Shown here one piece after another: positions 43,779-54,895 of a DNA stretch of 64,000 nucleotides. Made by a program: the position numbers and the translations under genes. Positions within the stretch are counted from its first letter, which is position 1; every line of letters starts with the position of its first letter. The DNA comes from Chlorophyllum brunneum (Eukaryota; Basidiomycota; Agaricomycetes; Agaricales; Agaricaceae). The stretch covers positions 4,074,003-4,138,002 of the forward strand of contig OY756140.1 in the NCBI GenBank assembly GCA_963576785.1, given 5' to 3'. Under the pieces are notes generated by a model. It ran no database searches, had not been told where the DNA came from, and saw only the letters and a list, made by a program, of their open reading frames with translations.

Positions 43779-44856
43779 TCACTCACAAGCCTTCTCCTTC
43801 TGCTTTTCTAGGTCGACCCAGTCGTCTAGTCCGAATATAAACGGCAGCGCGGACCACATCTCTTCACCAAGCACCTGTTGCCGACGGACGAAAGCTGCAT
43901 GACACGTCTTGCACAGGCCGTGGTCGATAAGATGTTCGTGCTCGCGATAAAAGTCCAGATAACATGCCACAGTCCACCCCGTGATTATCTCCGGTATTTT
44001 CTGCCTCGTCAACACACACTTCGACTCTCCGCAGCAACCACTGTCGATTCCCTCCGACGGCGGAACCGATAAATTGACAGAATATCTATTTTGCAGCATT
44101 AGCAGCTTTTCCCGACCGAGAAGCGCAACACGCTGGTCATCGGAAGAGAGCCGAAGCTTCTGTCCGGACCATTCCGCGCCCTCTATTGACTTGATCAAAG
44201 GGTGGCTGCTGATGCAATACATAATAGGGGCCACGATCCAAGGAAGGTCGAATTCTCGTGCGATTTGAAGGGCGGCGAATGGGGTATTATCAACTGGGGG
44301 TATTGTGCGGGTCTTGTCACGTTGGTGCCATCCGTCTAGGGTAGTCGGGAATGTGGCCGCGAGGTGTTGCAGGGCTCGTCGCCGGAGGAATGGTACGTCG
44401 TATTTTGTGCTCAAACGAAGCACACCTGCCACGATGGCAAGTTCGGTACGAGAGGGAGGTGGTTCGAAGTACCTGGAACCCACGTTGGCGGAAACAAAAT
44501 AAGAGCAAGGCGAAATTAGCGCCGTGGACTTCGGCCGGAGGTGATTGTGGGGCAATGACTTACCCGGAGTCGAAGATTGAATGGAGGAAATACCGGACAT
44601 CCTCAGTTGAATCATAGAGTCGTACCACAGGACAACTGTCGAGAGTAAGGTTGCCCTCAGGGGGTGGAGGGAAAGCCAGCATATCCTTGAATACAGATGA
44701 CCTGGCAGCCAAAAGGCCACTGTATATGCGGAAAAGGGCATTATCGGTTTGGATGATGAGGTTCCCGTCCTCATACCAAATGTCCTCTCGCCTGAGGTCA
44801 TGGAACTCTTGGAATTCGGATGGGGTGGTGTGGTCGATGACAGGGGAGACGTGCAT
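43779..44856 (-). CDS. BTB/POZ domain protein
   Basis: Exons 44856-44564 and 44472-43779 (91-nt intron) join to 328 aa. Residues ~20-110 form the BTB fold typical of fungi: R-R-E-D-I-W-Y-E-D-G-N-L-I-I-Q, then F-R-I-Y-S-G-L-L-A-A-R-S-S-V-F-K-D-M, then V-R-L-Y-D-S-T-E-D-V-R-Y-F-L. The following helices contain L-R-L-S-T-K-Y-D-V-P-F-L-R-R-R-A-L. A C-terminal Cys-rich stretch (C-C-G-E-S-K-C, C-K-T-C-H) may bind metal. BTB proteins dimerise and often recruit Cul3, but no partner is implied here. The stop at 43779 overlaps a possible donor (GTGAGT), so a further short exon cannot be excluded. Confidence 0.82.
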
Positions 44857-45650
44857 GGTGGTTGTTAATGAAGGAGGAGAGAATGAGGAAGTAGAAAGGA
44901 AAGGGTATCGTGTTCCAGCAGAAGATTTTGGCCCTTGAGGTGGGTGGGTATTGACGAAAACCGTCCGGCGGGTCAAATTCTTTAACGGCGTTATAAACTT
45001 TCTTCATGACACGTGTACTACTGGCCTTTCCATTTTTAGGCCAGCCAAAACTAAGTCCGCAAGAGAGAGATCGGCAGCCCTCATGTTCGCACACCCACCT
45101 GTGTTCCATACACCGTGTCCCCCAACCGAGCTACCTCACCGTCCGCCCCATCTTTCCCCCGATCCATCACCTGTGCGTCTATCTTAACCGCATTCGTGTT
45201 GCTATTGAAAGGCTACTTACTGTACGCTCGACCTCGAAATCCTCTATGCTGTTCTTCCTTACGTACAACGGCAGAGTCATGTCAACTCGTGTTTTGACCC
45301 TCAGAAACGAGGCGACAAGCCTCACGCAGCTGTAACCCGGATGAGTTCTTCCCATAATAACACTCCTCGGCCGACCCCTCACAGCCGTTCCGAATTTTAA
45401 CTTGGAGACAGTGACCCTGATCGGTTGCGTCGTCGTTACCTACATGCAATCATTGTATTCCAACAAGCTCCGATAGTGGTAATGGTAATGGTACGACTTC
45501 GTAATGTATGATCATTCTGCCCCAAATTTGAGGGTACTCACGTGTCGCCGCTATGACCTCAAGGATTCACTCTCCCCACTCCAGCTCCATCGATGGGCAT
45601 ATAACACTGAGCACAACTAAACCCATCTCCAGTTCGAATCCACCATCATC
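44857..45650. other. Divergent intergenic region
   Basis: Promoters of the BTB gene (leftward) and the metallothionein gene (rightward). A GCATATAACA box lies about 50 bases before the metallothionein ATG. No other gene seen. Confidence 0.4.
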
Positions 45651-45918
45651 ATGTTCACCGTGCGTATCAGTCGTCTCGATTCAATATGGCTTTGCGCTGA
45701 TTTGTTTTGGTCTCGGCCGTGTCACATTCGTCCTCGCACGTCGGTCCCGCAACTTATTGTAGAACATCGAGACCCCCGTTAACTTCCATTGCGGAAACGC
45801 CAACTGTAACTGCGGCGAGTTCGTCACCCTTCACCTCTATCCATTTCATTTCAACCAATTCACATCCTCCTCTAGTTGCAAGTGTGAACCCGGGAACTGC
45901 AAATGCGGTTCCAAGTAA
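45651..45918 (+). CDS. Fungal metallothionein, 35 aa
   Basis: Copper/cadmium-binding Cys-rich peptide. Exon 1 is only nine coding bases, 45651-45659 (M-F-T), intron 1 45660-45762; exon 2 45763-45818 ends ...C-N-C-G; intron 2 45819-45875; exon 3 45876-45918 encodes D-C-K-C-E-P-G-N-C-K-C-G-S-K. The seven Cys follow C-x4-C-x-C-x2-C-x-C-x4-C-x-C, the short basidiomycete metallothionein pattern except for x2 where x3 is usual. The 35 residues contain no aromatic residue after the first Cys. All splice sites are GT...AG and the phases agree. It is cytosolic (no signal peptide). Such genes are normally induced by metal; no regulatory element was identified with confidence. Confidence 0.82.
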
Positions 45919-47543
45919 TCGCACAGCTCCAGCTGCACAAACTTGCAAAGTGGTACCCACATCTTCTATGAATTGTCTTATTGTAATTGTAATGTGAAAC
46001 GATCATCTGTTCGGAACTACACTCTGCTCCTCCCCAACTATCGAACGGTATCCTCAACCTAACAAGTCCGTCTTTCGCCACCTCACAGATCGTTAATTCC
46101 GGCGAGCGTATCAGATCCAATGCAACCCCAAATTTTCAGACGCAAATACAAACCCACTTTTAATTCCCGATGACCCGTTTGGTCGACTCGTTCCCCAACA
46201 ATTCAGATGCTTATCTTTTTCTAGAGTGCTTTTTGGTGCCAAGGGGCTAAAGGAACTAACACCTTGATGGATCTAAGTGTACTTCTGACGAAGAGAAGCT
46301 GTGCATTGAGATGATCCTTCACTTGCTCCCAACCCGAACATTGGGTAGACACATGATAATCATTATGAGTGTCACTGAGTAACACTATTAATCATATATA
46401 CGGATATTTCGTCTTGATGAATTAATCGTTGACTATAATCGTGACGAATATCAATTACCGAATCCCGACTCTAAAACACCTAATATAAAGATTTCTACAA
46501 CTCGAGCATACGGAATTGATACGGGACCCACATTATTTTCTCGAACCCAATAACTGAATTCCGGAGATAACAGTTATAGCCTAAAATATAAAGCAACACG
46601 ACTTACCCCGTGTCGATACTACTTGCTCGATATCTGATACCAAACCCCCCATCACCAATTTCAAATTTCATTTGATTACCATCATGATATCAACAATTGG
46701 AGCAATCCTGTGTTTCTCCTTTTACACTGCCCCAATGACGAAAACCTTACCTATAAACCCATCCCCTACGATACCATATATTCTTTTGAGCCATATGGAG
46801 ACTATTGAGGCAGACACTAGTTAGCAAGACCACAGTGTGTAAAAAAAAACCAAAACGACAACGGGAAACTCTCCTGACAAACCATCTATACCCTTCGATG
46901 CATTTTGCTCAACATGGGGATGAGCAGCGGAAAAAAAGTCGTGCCGTGGGGGAAACACGCCCCTGAACGGAGATTTACAACTCCACTGCATAACCTCTGC
47001 CGATAAACACGTTGAGGATTCAAATCCTTTCGATCATCCCTCCTCATGGCTTTTGATTAAAACCCTTCATGCGTCGACGCTTTTCGGCTAATTTTCCTTA
47101 ATCTTATCGCCCGCCAACTGTCCACTAAATAAGCCAAACCATGCAGTGAGCTTTCAGGAGTGCTCAACGAATGTGTGCTCAGGGCAACGACCAACCCACC
47201 TTACTTCCGACCTCACAGCCTGACTCTCTTCAAGGCATCCATCTGCCTTTTGATGACTTCCTTTCGTGTGATACCTTCTAGCCTGCGTACTAGACTCAAC
47301 ACAAGGAAAGGACCACGCTCATCCAGACTGGAGAACACCAGAAGGAACTGTCTTTTGAGTGACCGTTAATCTCATTAGGCGCAGGACCGACTTCGTGATC
47401 TTTCAGAACTCAGATACATCCTAAATATAAATACAAGGTATTAAGAGGCCACAAATGAATGGACAAGACGTAACAGAAAATCCAACGGAACGAGTATCAT
47501 AACTAATTACATATCTCAAGTGGCCTTCTCATCGCGCGCACAC
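45919..47543. other. AT-richer intergenic stretch without a supportable gene
   Basis: 1.6 kb between metallothionein and the HAM1 gene end. Only short frames without family features. Composition is visibly richer in A and T (for example 46380-46700) than flanking genes. Confidence 0.5.
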
Positions 47544-50500
47544 TTAATTAATCCCAGCCTGTGCTCCCTCGCGTTGACTGCCCGCAGCTTGCCCGGACGT
47601 GGGCGGAGGAGTTACGACCCGCGTCTTCTCGAGTAGGTCGAAGCTAAGCGGCACAGACACGCCATCAGCTCTCGCTTTAAAGAAAGTGATAGTTATATAG
47701 AGAACTCACGCATCAGATCGCCACTCAACACCATGGGCAGCCGCCTCCTCCCTCTCATCCGCCCTATTGACCCAACCGGCTGGATGTCCTTCTGTGCTCA
47801 AGATTGAGTCCCGCTTATGGCTAACGACTTTGAAATGTGAAGCCTTCTCTTGGCCTTTAATAGACGCTTCGTCCTTCTTGCGCTGGAACAACTGTAAACA
47901 GTCGAATATCAGCACCCGAATGAAAGCATAACGCAATGCAGGGACTCACAGTCTTAAGGGCATCAGTCCGACTCTCACCCTCCGTAGCCTTGGCGGTTTC
48001 CATCTTGTCCCTAACAGCGACCAACTGTCCATCAATGTACTCCAAGCCTGTCATCAAGGCGTCCCGAATTGCTTTCTGAATCTGTCTCTTAACCAGTCCA
48101 GTAGCGAGTGGTTTCAGGGTCTTGTACAAAAAATCATGCTTCGAATCACGTATGGAGAACTTCAGAGTGTCAACTTTGACATGGATGTCTTGGACTTTGA
48201 AGACGGATGATTTATCACGAGTCGTCGAGTGGAGCACGATTGTGGCCTGGAGGGACGTGTATCGAGGTGGAGGGCGATCATGTTAGTAGATGAAACGAGG
48301 CAACGAGATCACTACTCACGCAAAGTCCTTGACCGCCCAATAGAACATCCGCCAAGCCCGAATCCGTCATCTTGGGAATACCCGTCTTCTTTCGGTAATA
48401 GAATGCAACGTCCCTCATATCCGCTTGCATCTGCTCGAGGGTCAATGTGATATGATGACGGCTATCGTCAGTAATTGCATTGTAGGGCGAGAATTTGATG
48501 TAATTCTGAGCTTCGAGGGCGATGATGTTTGGGAATAGATTACGGCCTTGCAAGGTCAAATTCTCGACGACGAGGTCAAGAGCATCGTCCGTATATTCGA
48601 TGCGCGGAATGGGCATATAACCGACCTAAGTGAGATAGGTGAATGACGAATATTCAAGATGGTGGTGCAGGTTAGATCAACCTTGTCGATGACCTGGGGC
48701 AAAATAACTTTGCGGATATCGTTCCAGAGCTCAGGCTTGAACTTGAGACTCCCTTCACTATCGAATAGCAAATCCTTCGTGAGGCGAGCCCAGTCCTCCC
48801 CGAATCGTTTATTCATCTGGTGATGTCATTAGTCCCATACCGGAACCGATCCAACACTACTTACGGGATCTTCACCCATAGCACGGAACCAAGCACTAAC
48901 ATGGTTGAACATGTTGTCAAAGTGGTCACGATACTTGTGGTCATAGAAGTGGCGACCGGTTTCGCGCAGTTGTCGAGCTTCGGTATTACAATTCGGCTCC
49001 AGGACGAAGCCAGGCTCGAGGAGAACCTACAAAATATTAGCATTGACGCGATGTACAGTTTGAAAGTCCATACCCTGCGGGCATACGCGTTGACATCCTT
49101 GAACCAACCGCGAAGTTCGGGGTCACGCCGAGAATCATCGATGAGAACATTAGTCGCATCGATGACAAAGTCAAGCGAAGTGTTGTTTGCAAAACGTTCG
49201 AGGAGAGTGCGAACCTCGCGTAACGCAAGGTTAACTTTCGGGTCCTGAACATACATTAACCCTCAAGTTGATACATATGGTCAAGATGTGACATACCGAC
49301 GTGATACCTTGGGCAGATTTTCCGCCGCTGGTAGCCGTTTTATGACCATGCTTTGCGTACTCTTCGATATAATCGAGGAGCCAACGTATGGATTGTTGAT
49401 AGTCGTCGTGCTTCTGGCATTCAAGAATGACCTTCTTTCCTCTGAAGATGAACTGGTCGCGTCGTTCTTCAGGGAAGTACTCCTCAGTGAGGAATTGACG
49501 GCCACGTTGGTATTGATCGCGGGCGTTGTCTTTGTGTTGATTTGGAATACGATCGGTAAGGTTTTGCTACGAGTCTAAATCAACGATAAATTAGGAATAA
49601 GAATAGAACAGAGCATACAGTAGCTTCCTTCATCTTCCCCATCAGACCAGACTTCTTCGCCTGTGCCTCTTGAACTGGCGCTTCAGACGAGCGAACGTCC
49701 TCTGCGTGTTGGCGGACCTCTGATGTGGCTTCTTGTCCGACCTTCTTTCCTTGTTCGGTGAGGTCTTGGGCACGGCTCTTGCCTTCATCACCGAGAGGGC
49801 GGTCGGTATTCCCAGTACGTACACGGGTTTGATCGTCATCGGGATGGCGGCTGAGTGTAGTATCCGTTCCAGGAACGCGCGCTTCGAGGGTGGGTGTCTC
49901 TGTTGAGTCAGTAGGTCTACCACCTTCGGTGACGAACTGGCCGGACGGGGCAGTCTCATCGACACGGCGAAGAGCTTCTTCCGAGGGCGCCATTGCCTCT
50001 GCAGCCTTGGAAGCGGTTTTGGAAAGCAGGTCACGACCGATGACGGAGAAATCAGAGAGAAGCTTCCGCGCCTCCGAGTTAGTCATAACGATATGGAGGA
50101 GAGTGCGCAAGTGGCGAACAGCTGAATAGATTGATACTAAGTCAATACCGATGGCGGTATCCTCGAACACCGCACTGACCTTGTTCGCTATCTGACCTTG
50201 CAGTATCCCTATCAACAGGGAGGTGGCGACTGACATCGCCGGGAGTGAGAGTATCACGTTCAATATCACGAGTGTGCCAGATAAAATTTTGGAAAAGTTC
50301 GTCTGCGTTCTTCTCCTGAACGATGAGACGAGCAGTGTCGATGATGTCACGTGTATCCTGGACGAGCTTTCGACCCTCTGGCGAAAGTTTATCAAGGTCG
50401 ACTGGTGAGTGGTCGCGTACGTAACGAAGGCCAGAGTCAATCTGTGTGTTCGTTGGAAGGCGACCCTTACGGAAGGCCTCGATAGCTCCGTATAGGCGAA

Positions 50501-50657
50501 TCTGGGCAATGGTAAACGGAAGGTACACCTTGCGAAGAGAAATTGAACTCGCCTTTCTGTCTACATCCTCTTCCTTACGGGCCTTGTCGACGGGAGAGGC
50601 GACGGAGCCCTTGGCGGGATGTTCGCTGATATCTTTCTTTGCAGGAGGAAGAGACAT
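47544..50657 (-). CDS. HAM1-like protein (HAM1_N and HAM1_C domains)
   Basis: Large fungal protein with a lipid-binding-like C-terminal domain, in many introns (about nine; boundaries approximate). N-terminus from ATG 50657: after a charged leader, R-L-P-T-N-T-Q-I-D-S-G-L-R-Y and L-S-P-E-G-R-K-L-V-Q-D-T-R-D-I-I-D-T-A, which are HAM1_N hallmarks. A charged linker rich in E, T and R occupies the middle (49.6-50.0 kb). The C-terminal part has V-L-P-Q-V-I-D-K-V, Y-M-P-I-P-R-I-E-Y-T, L-I/V-V-E-N-L-T-L-Q-G-R-N-L-F-P, H-I-T-L-T-L-E-Q-M-Q-A-D-M and K-T-G-I-P-K-M-T-D-S-G, typical of HAM1_C. It stops at 47544. The name refers to hyphal anastomosis phenotypes in Neurospora; molecular role is not established. 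Single copy, apparently intact. Confidence 0.82.
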
Positions 50658-51232
50658 TGTTGTGGTTGTCCGCCACCGGACTGGCTGCTTAAGTAGATCG
50701 GAGCGGTGCTGCCTCGATGACGTCATGGCTGGCGGAGTCCCGTGACGTCACTGCACTTCCCTCTCCCACCTTTCGCTCCCTCACTCACCAGTGCCAATGA
50801 CGAGCACTGTGACAGGCTGTACAGAGGCTCACCACAAATATGCCCTAGTGCCCTCACAACAAACTTCTCTCGTCGCTCATCAGGAATGCGAGGGTTTCAC
50901 CTTACGCTTTCCAGATAAGCAGATCGGACCCGCAGAATAGGGGCTGCCTGGATAGTGTATCCCGTTATCGTCTCCAACGGAATGTCATATCCGTCCTGTC
51001 TCATGTCGAGATCGGCCACGATCTTTATATTGTACCCTCTGTTACTTAGTCGGGGCTGATACCGTCCTGTTAAGCTCGTCCAGCTTACACCTGTCACAGT
51101 ACATATTTTCAGCATAGGGAAAGGAGATTTCTCTTCGGATGCTTTGGCTCTTGGGATGTCGCTGCCGAATAAAGTAATATATATCCGTTCCTGCGAAATT
51201 TGTCCCTCATCCCTCCTTTGACGACCTTTACG
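50658..51232. promoter_or_regulatory. Divergent promoter region of HAM1-like and GNAT genes
   Basis: 575 bases between the two starts. Contains TGACGTCA-like sites on the HAM1 side (GATGACGTCATGG at 50718 and GTGACGTCACTG at 50742), two copies of the TGACGTCA CRE/ATF palindrome 25 bases apart. A TAATATATATCC box lies ~60 bases upstream of the GNAT ATG. Confidence 0.55.
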
Positions 51233-52196
51233 ATGTCCTCAAACTCTACTTCAGCACAGAGGCAACCTGCCACTTCCATCATTCTCCCATATTCACTGAC
51301 TTCTACAATCCTCCTTTACACCACACATGAAGGGAATGAGATCGACGACGCTATCCTTGACCGTTGTGCAAAACTCTTCAGCGACAACTACGGTATATGG
51401 GGACAAAGTCCTGACTCTACAAAAGGCCCTAAACTTGGTTTGTCCCCTCACTATACCTTCCGACATCAACTAAACAAATACTAGGTACTCGCGTCAAGAT
51501 GTCAGGCCGCAAGCTTCGCCAGGAGTGTGTAGCAGTCCCAGGGAACACTGTTCTCGTCATGTGTTATCAGCGCAAGCTGGGTCATCATGATTCAAACGAG
51601 TTGGAATTGGTTGGACATGCGTTTGCGACGGTATGGGACTACAACGGCGGTATGTTTTTTATCTCAGCACACATTACACCCCGTGTGATAATACCTCTAA
51701 AGGGCGTGTTGGATGGGTCACTCAGCTTGTCGTTAGTGTCCCTGCTCGCAAAAGATATATTGCTACTTCACTTCTCCAAATGCTAAAGACTCGACCTATC
51801 TTTGCTGGTATCACTACAATTGGTCTGGCGTCATCACATCCCTCGGCTTGTCATGCCCTCTCAAAATACACAGGTAGCATCCGATTTATAATCTCTATTG
51901 CAATCTCACGTTTGATGATAGATTTCTCTATCCATTCCGTCGATATGAAGTTCTGTAAAGAGAATGCAAAGGCTATTTTGCAGGCTTCCCCAGTAGATTA
52001 TGTTAAGAACATGGAACTTCGTGGCTCCCTCTTCGAAGAGCAATGTACGACTGGTGCCATCTCATGCGTCTTTACTAATTTCCATGTCGACCATAAAGAG
52101 CCTCTTGATGTCCTTGCTCTGTACAAGACTCGAGGTCCTTGGCCGCTTGGTAAGCTCCTCGATGGACATGAATTTCTTATCATTCTACCAGTTTGA
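51233..52196 (+). CDS. GNAT-family acetyltransferase-like protein
   Basis: Exons 51233-51437, 51485-51649, 51703-51873 and 51922-52196 join to 271 aa. The GNAT acetyl-CoA core is in the middle: G-H-A-F-A-T-V-W-D-Y-N-G-G (strand 4), then G-W-V-T-Q-L-V-V-S-V-P-A-R-K-R-Y-I-A-T-S-L-L (motif A; the usual R/Q-x-x-G-x-G/A loop is A-R-K-R-Y-I-A), then S-S-H-P-S-A-C-H-A-L-S-K-Y. The C-terminus L-D-G-H-E-F-L-I-I-L-P-V matches the end of a family widespread in Agaricomycetes. Without the third intron the frame would insert an isoleucine-rich stretch, so splicing is supported. Substrate unknown. Confidence 0.78.
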
Positions 52197-53134
52197 TGTA
52201 TTTCAGCAGCTGTGCATGAACTTTAAACAGTACAAATGATCAGCTCAATTCACTTTCACATCGCCGTTGGTAATATTTATCGTACCACGAGATATTTTCA
52301 CCCACTTCCCTGAATTTCTCGACTAATCGACGAGCTCCGTATGAATTCCCGACAGACAGTTACGGCAGGTATTTTGAAAGAGTCGGAGTACCGACCGGGT
52401 ACCCGATGCCAGCACCAATACTTTGGTGATTTTTGACGTTGGTTGATCGGGGCGTGCTTGAGCTGTCGGTTATGCTCAATACCGGTGATTTATCGGTTGA
52501 GGCCTAATGTCCGCCAGAGAAGGCGACTCTTGAGAGTGCATGCACCGACGTCCACCGACGGAGAGCCTTTCGCACACAACAAACTTTGAGTAGTGGTGTC
52601 GTGTCGGGGCGGCGGTGGTATGTATGGCTCGGTACCTGAAGTCGCGGGAGTGACACACGTGCTATTCATTCGATCACCCCACTAAAAATTGACTAAAAGT
52701 TGGCAGTAGGGTTATGCTAGTTGACGCCACTGTTGATAGCAGCCGTGCTCGGTTGTCCGTCGCAAGTTTACCGGATTTGAGGAAAGGATTGAGGTGAGAT
52801 GTTGAGGCTAAATCCAGTGATCCTTTGTGTATTAGCATGTATGACTGAACCATATGGAGGCTCCGGGGGTGTTGAGTGCGTAACGAATGAATATTGACCC
52901 TAACGGAAAGGTTGACCCTTCCCAAGTTGGTGCTAGGATAGCAACATAAGGAAGGGAGCATTCACCGACGGGTACACGAGGAGTAATATCGGAGAATGGA
53001 GGAAAAAAAAGCTTCTGCGTAGAAGGGACCTACAATGGGAGTGGACGTCTGTTGAGGAAATTCACATTCAGACACTGATAGAAGCGGGGCTTTTATGGGA
53101 TGGAAGATTAGGACCCCGGTGGAAGGGTCAAAAG
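52197..53134. other. Intergenic stretch without a supportable gene
   Basis: About 900 bases. A cluster of CCGACG/CCGGTA-type motifs between 52320 and 52570, but no open frame with family features. Confidence 0.4.
53128..53132 (-). terminator. Pol III terminator of the tRNA
   Basis: Minus-strand CTTTTG immediately after the tRNA 3' end, a minimal T4 termination signal. Confidence 0.55.
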
Positions 53135-53221
53135 TGAACCCCACCCGGATTGAACGGATGACCTTGAGGAAGCTGGGGGTGACAGCTGGAATCTCACGCT
53201 CTGCCGCTGAGCTAGGGGTCC
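53135..53221 (-). tRNA. tRNA-Trp (CCA), intron-containing
   Basis: Minus-strand cloverleaf. The acceptor GGACCCC pairs with GGGGTTC and the discriminator is A. T8-A9 is followed by D arm GCTC-AGCGGCA-GAGC (box A TAGCTCAGCGG), anticodon loop T-T-C-C-A-G with anticodon CCA, a ~15-nt intron after position 37, variable loop AGGTC and T arm ATCCG-TTCAATC-CGGGT (box B CGTTCAATCC). One mismatch (31-39) in the anticodon stem. A TTTT pol III terminator starts three bases after the discriminator. The overall sequence parallels eukaryotic tRNA-Trp. Confidence 0.75.
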
Positions 53222-53320
53222 CTGAGAGGGCATATGAGTGGTTTACGTGGGGGGTGAGTGTGGGAAGATTGGGATAGAGGGGTTGAAAGGGGACGGCTCG
53301 TCTTCTGTGTCACCCCATCC

Positions 53321-54895
53321 ATGTTCCTCTCTCGCCCTCTGCCCAGGCTCTGGCCTCGACGCCTCCGATTCTCCAGGAAACAGCGCCGATCGCTCCCCCG
53401 CCTGCCGCCCGAAATATGGATCGTCATTATGCGCTACGCTGCCCAGGACTCGGCCCACTTCACCGGTCCACACGGCCACCTCGACTCGTCGGTCTCCTTT
53501 CTCGACGTATCCTCCTCCCATTCCGATCTTCTCCGCCGTCTCACCGCCTATCGCGCTTCTCTCCACTGCAAAGCCATGATGAGCCGCGTCTGCAGAGCCT
53601 GGCACTGCTGGGCCCAGGAACTCCTCTACGAGTTTGTCTGGGTCTCCAGAGCCCGGCAGGCCAAGGCCCTCGCATCCACCATCGTGCTCAACAAGGATCT
53701 CGGGGCCACAATCCGGCGTCTGCACATCGAGACATCGACGCTCGAGCGATGCGACCCGGCGGATCTCCGGACCATCATCGAGCACTCGCCCCGTCTGGCG
53801 GCATACTCGGACTACCGCTCCATCCGTCGCCAGCCTCACTCTTCCCCAGACCACCTTCTCTCCAGCCTTGCGCGGCCCGGGAACAAGCTCAAGCGGCTAT
53901 CATGGACAAACTACGACTATGATCGCCGGGACCAGTCCGGCTGCATCTCGTTTTTTCTCCGCCTCAGTCCCGCGCTCGGCAGTGCCGCCAGCGAACTCGA
54001 TTACCTCGAGCTCTCACTCTGCGCTACAGATCTCGTCTCCCCAAACTTCCCCTCGATCTTCCCTGCAAGCATCCTCTCCGTTTATACCACAGAGCAGGGT
54101 CCTATACCCGTCCACCTTCCTGCACTCCGTACCCTCAAGCTTACCCTTGATAACATCACCTTTTCTGTCCTCTCTCAGTGGGACTTGCCCTGCATTCAGA
54201 ATATTTCTGTCCTCTCCACCGACTTTTCTTACACTGGAGACGGTTTCGCCCGCTTCTTCCAAGTTCACGGGCACAACATTGTCCAGCTCGAACTAGGCCA
54301 TTCAACCGGCGCTATCGAAGAACACTACCTCACCGCCCCTCCTCACGCCCAACATCAGCCCAATTCCTCGTCCAATCTCGCTGCATGGTGTCCCAACCTC
54401 CGCGAGTTCATCTGCAGCGCTGATGCAGAATGGAACTGGCAATCTCCTGACTGGATTGCTCCTCATATCCTTCTCCCTGCCCACCCAAACGTCCAACTCA
54501 TCGGCATCCGCGACATGAACAAACGCCTCCTCGACGATCTCGATCTATTTCTCATCAGACGCTCTGACCGTCTTCGAGATTACTCTTCAACCCACGGTCA
54601 TCGCCCATTCTTCAGGCTCGCGGAGCAGATGAAATCCCTTCTCCGTTCAGATGCCTTTCCCAACTTACGTGTCATACGTGATATGAGCTGGGAGAGCGCC
54701 CTCATGCGTCGTGTCGAGCGTATGCCGTTACCCCAGGATCCTTTGAGATTCGACGTGTGGGACACCCTGCCAAGGAGTACCATCCCAGATGAGATTGATT
54801 TCGGCAGGTATTTGGTAGCGTTCTGGAAAACCGTTGGCGAGAGTTGTGCAGTGAGAACTGTGGATTTACAAGATTGGACAGGAGTCGTTTACTAG
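53321..54895 (+). CDS. F-box-like protein
   Basis: A single exon of 524 aa from ATG 53321. An upstream in-frame ATG at 53258 exists, but its extra 21 residues overlap the region next to the tRNA and are unlikely. An F-box-like motif opens the protein: L-P-R-L-P-P-E-I-W-I-V-I-M-R-Y (residues ~25-40), then V-C-R-A-W-H-C-W-A-Q-E-L-L-Y-E. The rest resembles the irregular leucine-rich segments that follow F-boxes in Agaricomycetes (L-K-L-T-L-D-N-I, L-R-E-F-I-C-S-A). Such proteins are substrate receptors of SCF ubiquitin ligases; the substrate is unknown. Codon third positions are strongly C-rich, unlike the accessory genes to the left, and there are no introns. Confidence 0.75.
   Translation: MFLSRPLPRLWPRRLRFSRKQRRSLPRLPPEIWIVIMRYAAQDSAHFTGPHGHLDSSVSFLDVSSSHSDLLRRLTAYRASLHCKAMMSRVCRAWHCWAQELLYEFVWVSRARQAKALASTIVLNKDLGATIRRLHIETSTLERCDPADLRTIIEHSPRLAAYSDYRSIRRQPHSSPDHLLSSLARPGNKLKRLSWTNYDYDRRDQSGCISFFLRLSPALGSAASELDYLELSLCATDLVSPNFPSIFPASILSVYTTEQGPIPVHLPALRTLKLTLDNITFSVLSQWDLPCIQNISVLSTDFSYTGDGFARFFQVHGHNIVQLELGHSTGAIEEHYLTAPPHAQHQPNSSSNLAAWCPNLREFICSADAEWNWQSPDWIAPHILLPAHPNVQLIGIRDMNKRLLDDLDLFLIRRSDRLRDYSSTHGHRPFFRLAEQMKSLLRSDAFPNLRVIRDMSWESALMRRVERMPLPQDPLRFDVWDTLPRSTIPDEIDFGRYLVAFWKTVGESCAVRTVDLQDWTGVVY

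Noticed and set aside
46980..47040. Box-B-like GGATTCAAATCC as part of a tRNA
   Set aside because: No matching box A, D arm or acceptor pairing within 100 bases.
53243..54296. Long antisense and out-of-frame reading frames over the F-box gene
   Set aside because: They arise from strongly C-rich third codon positions of the F-box gene, show low-complexity Pro/Ser/Arg composition and no family motif.
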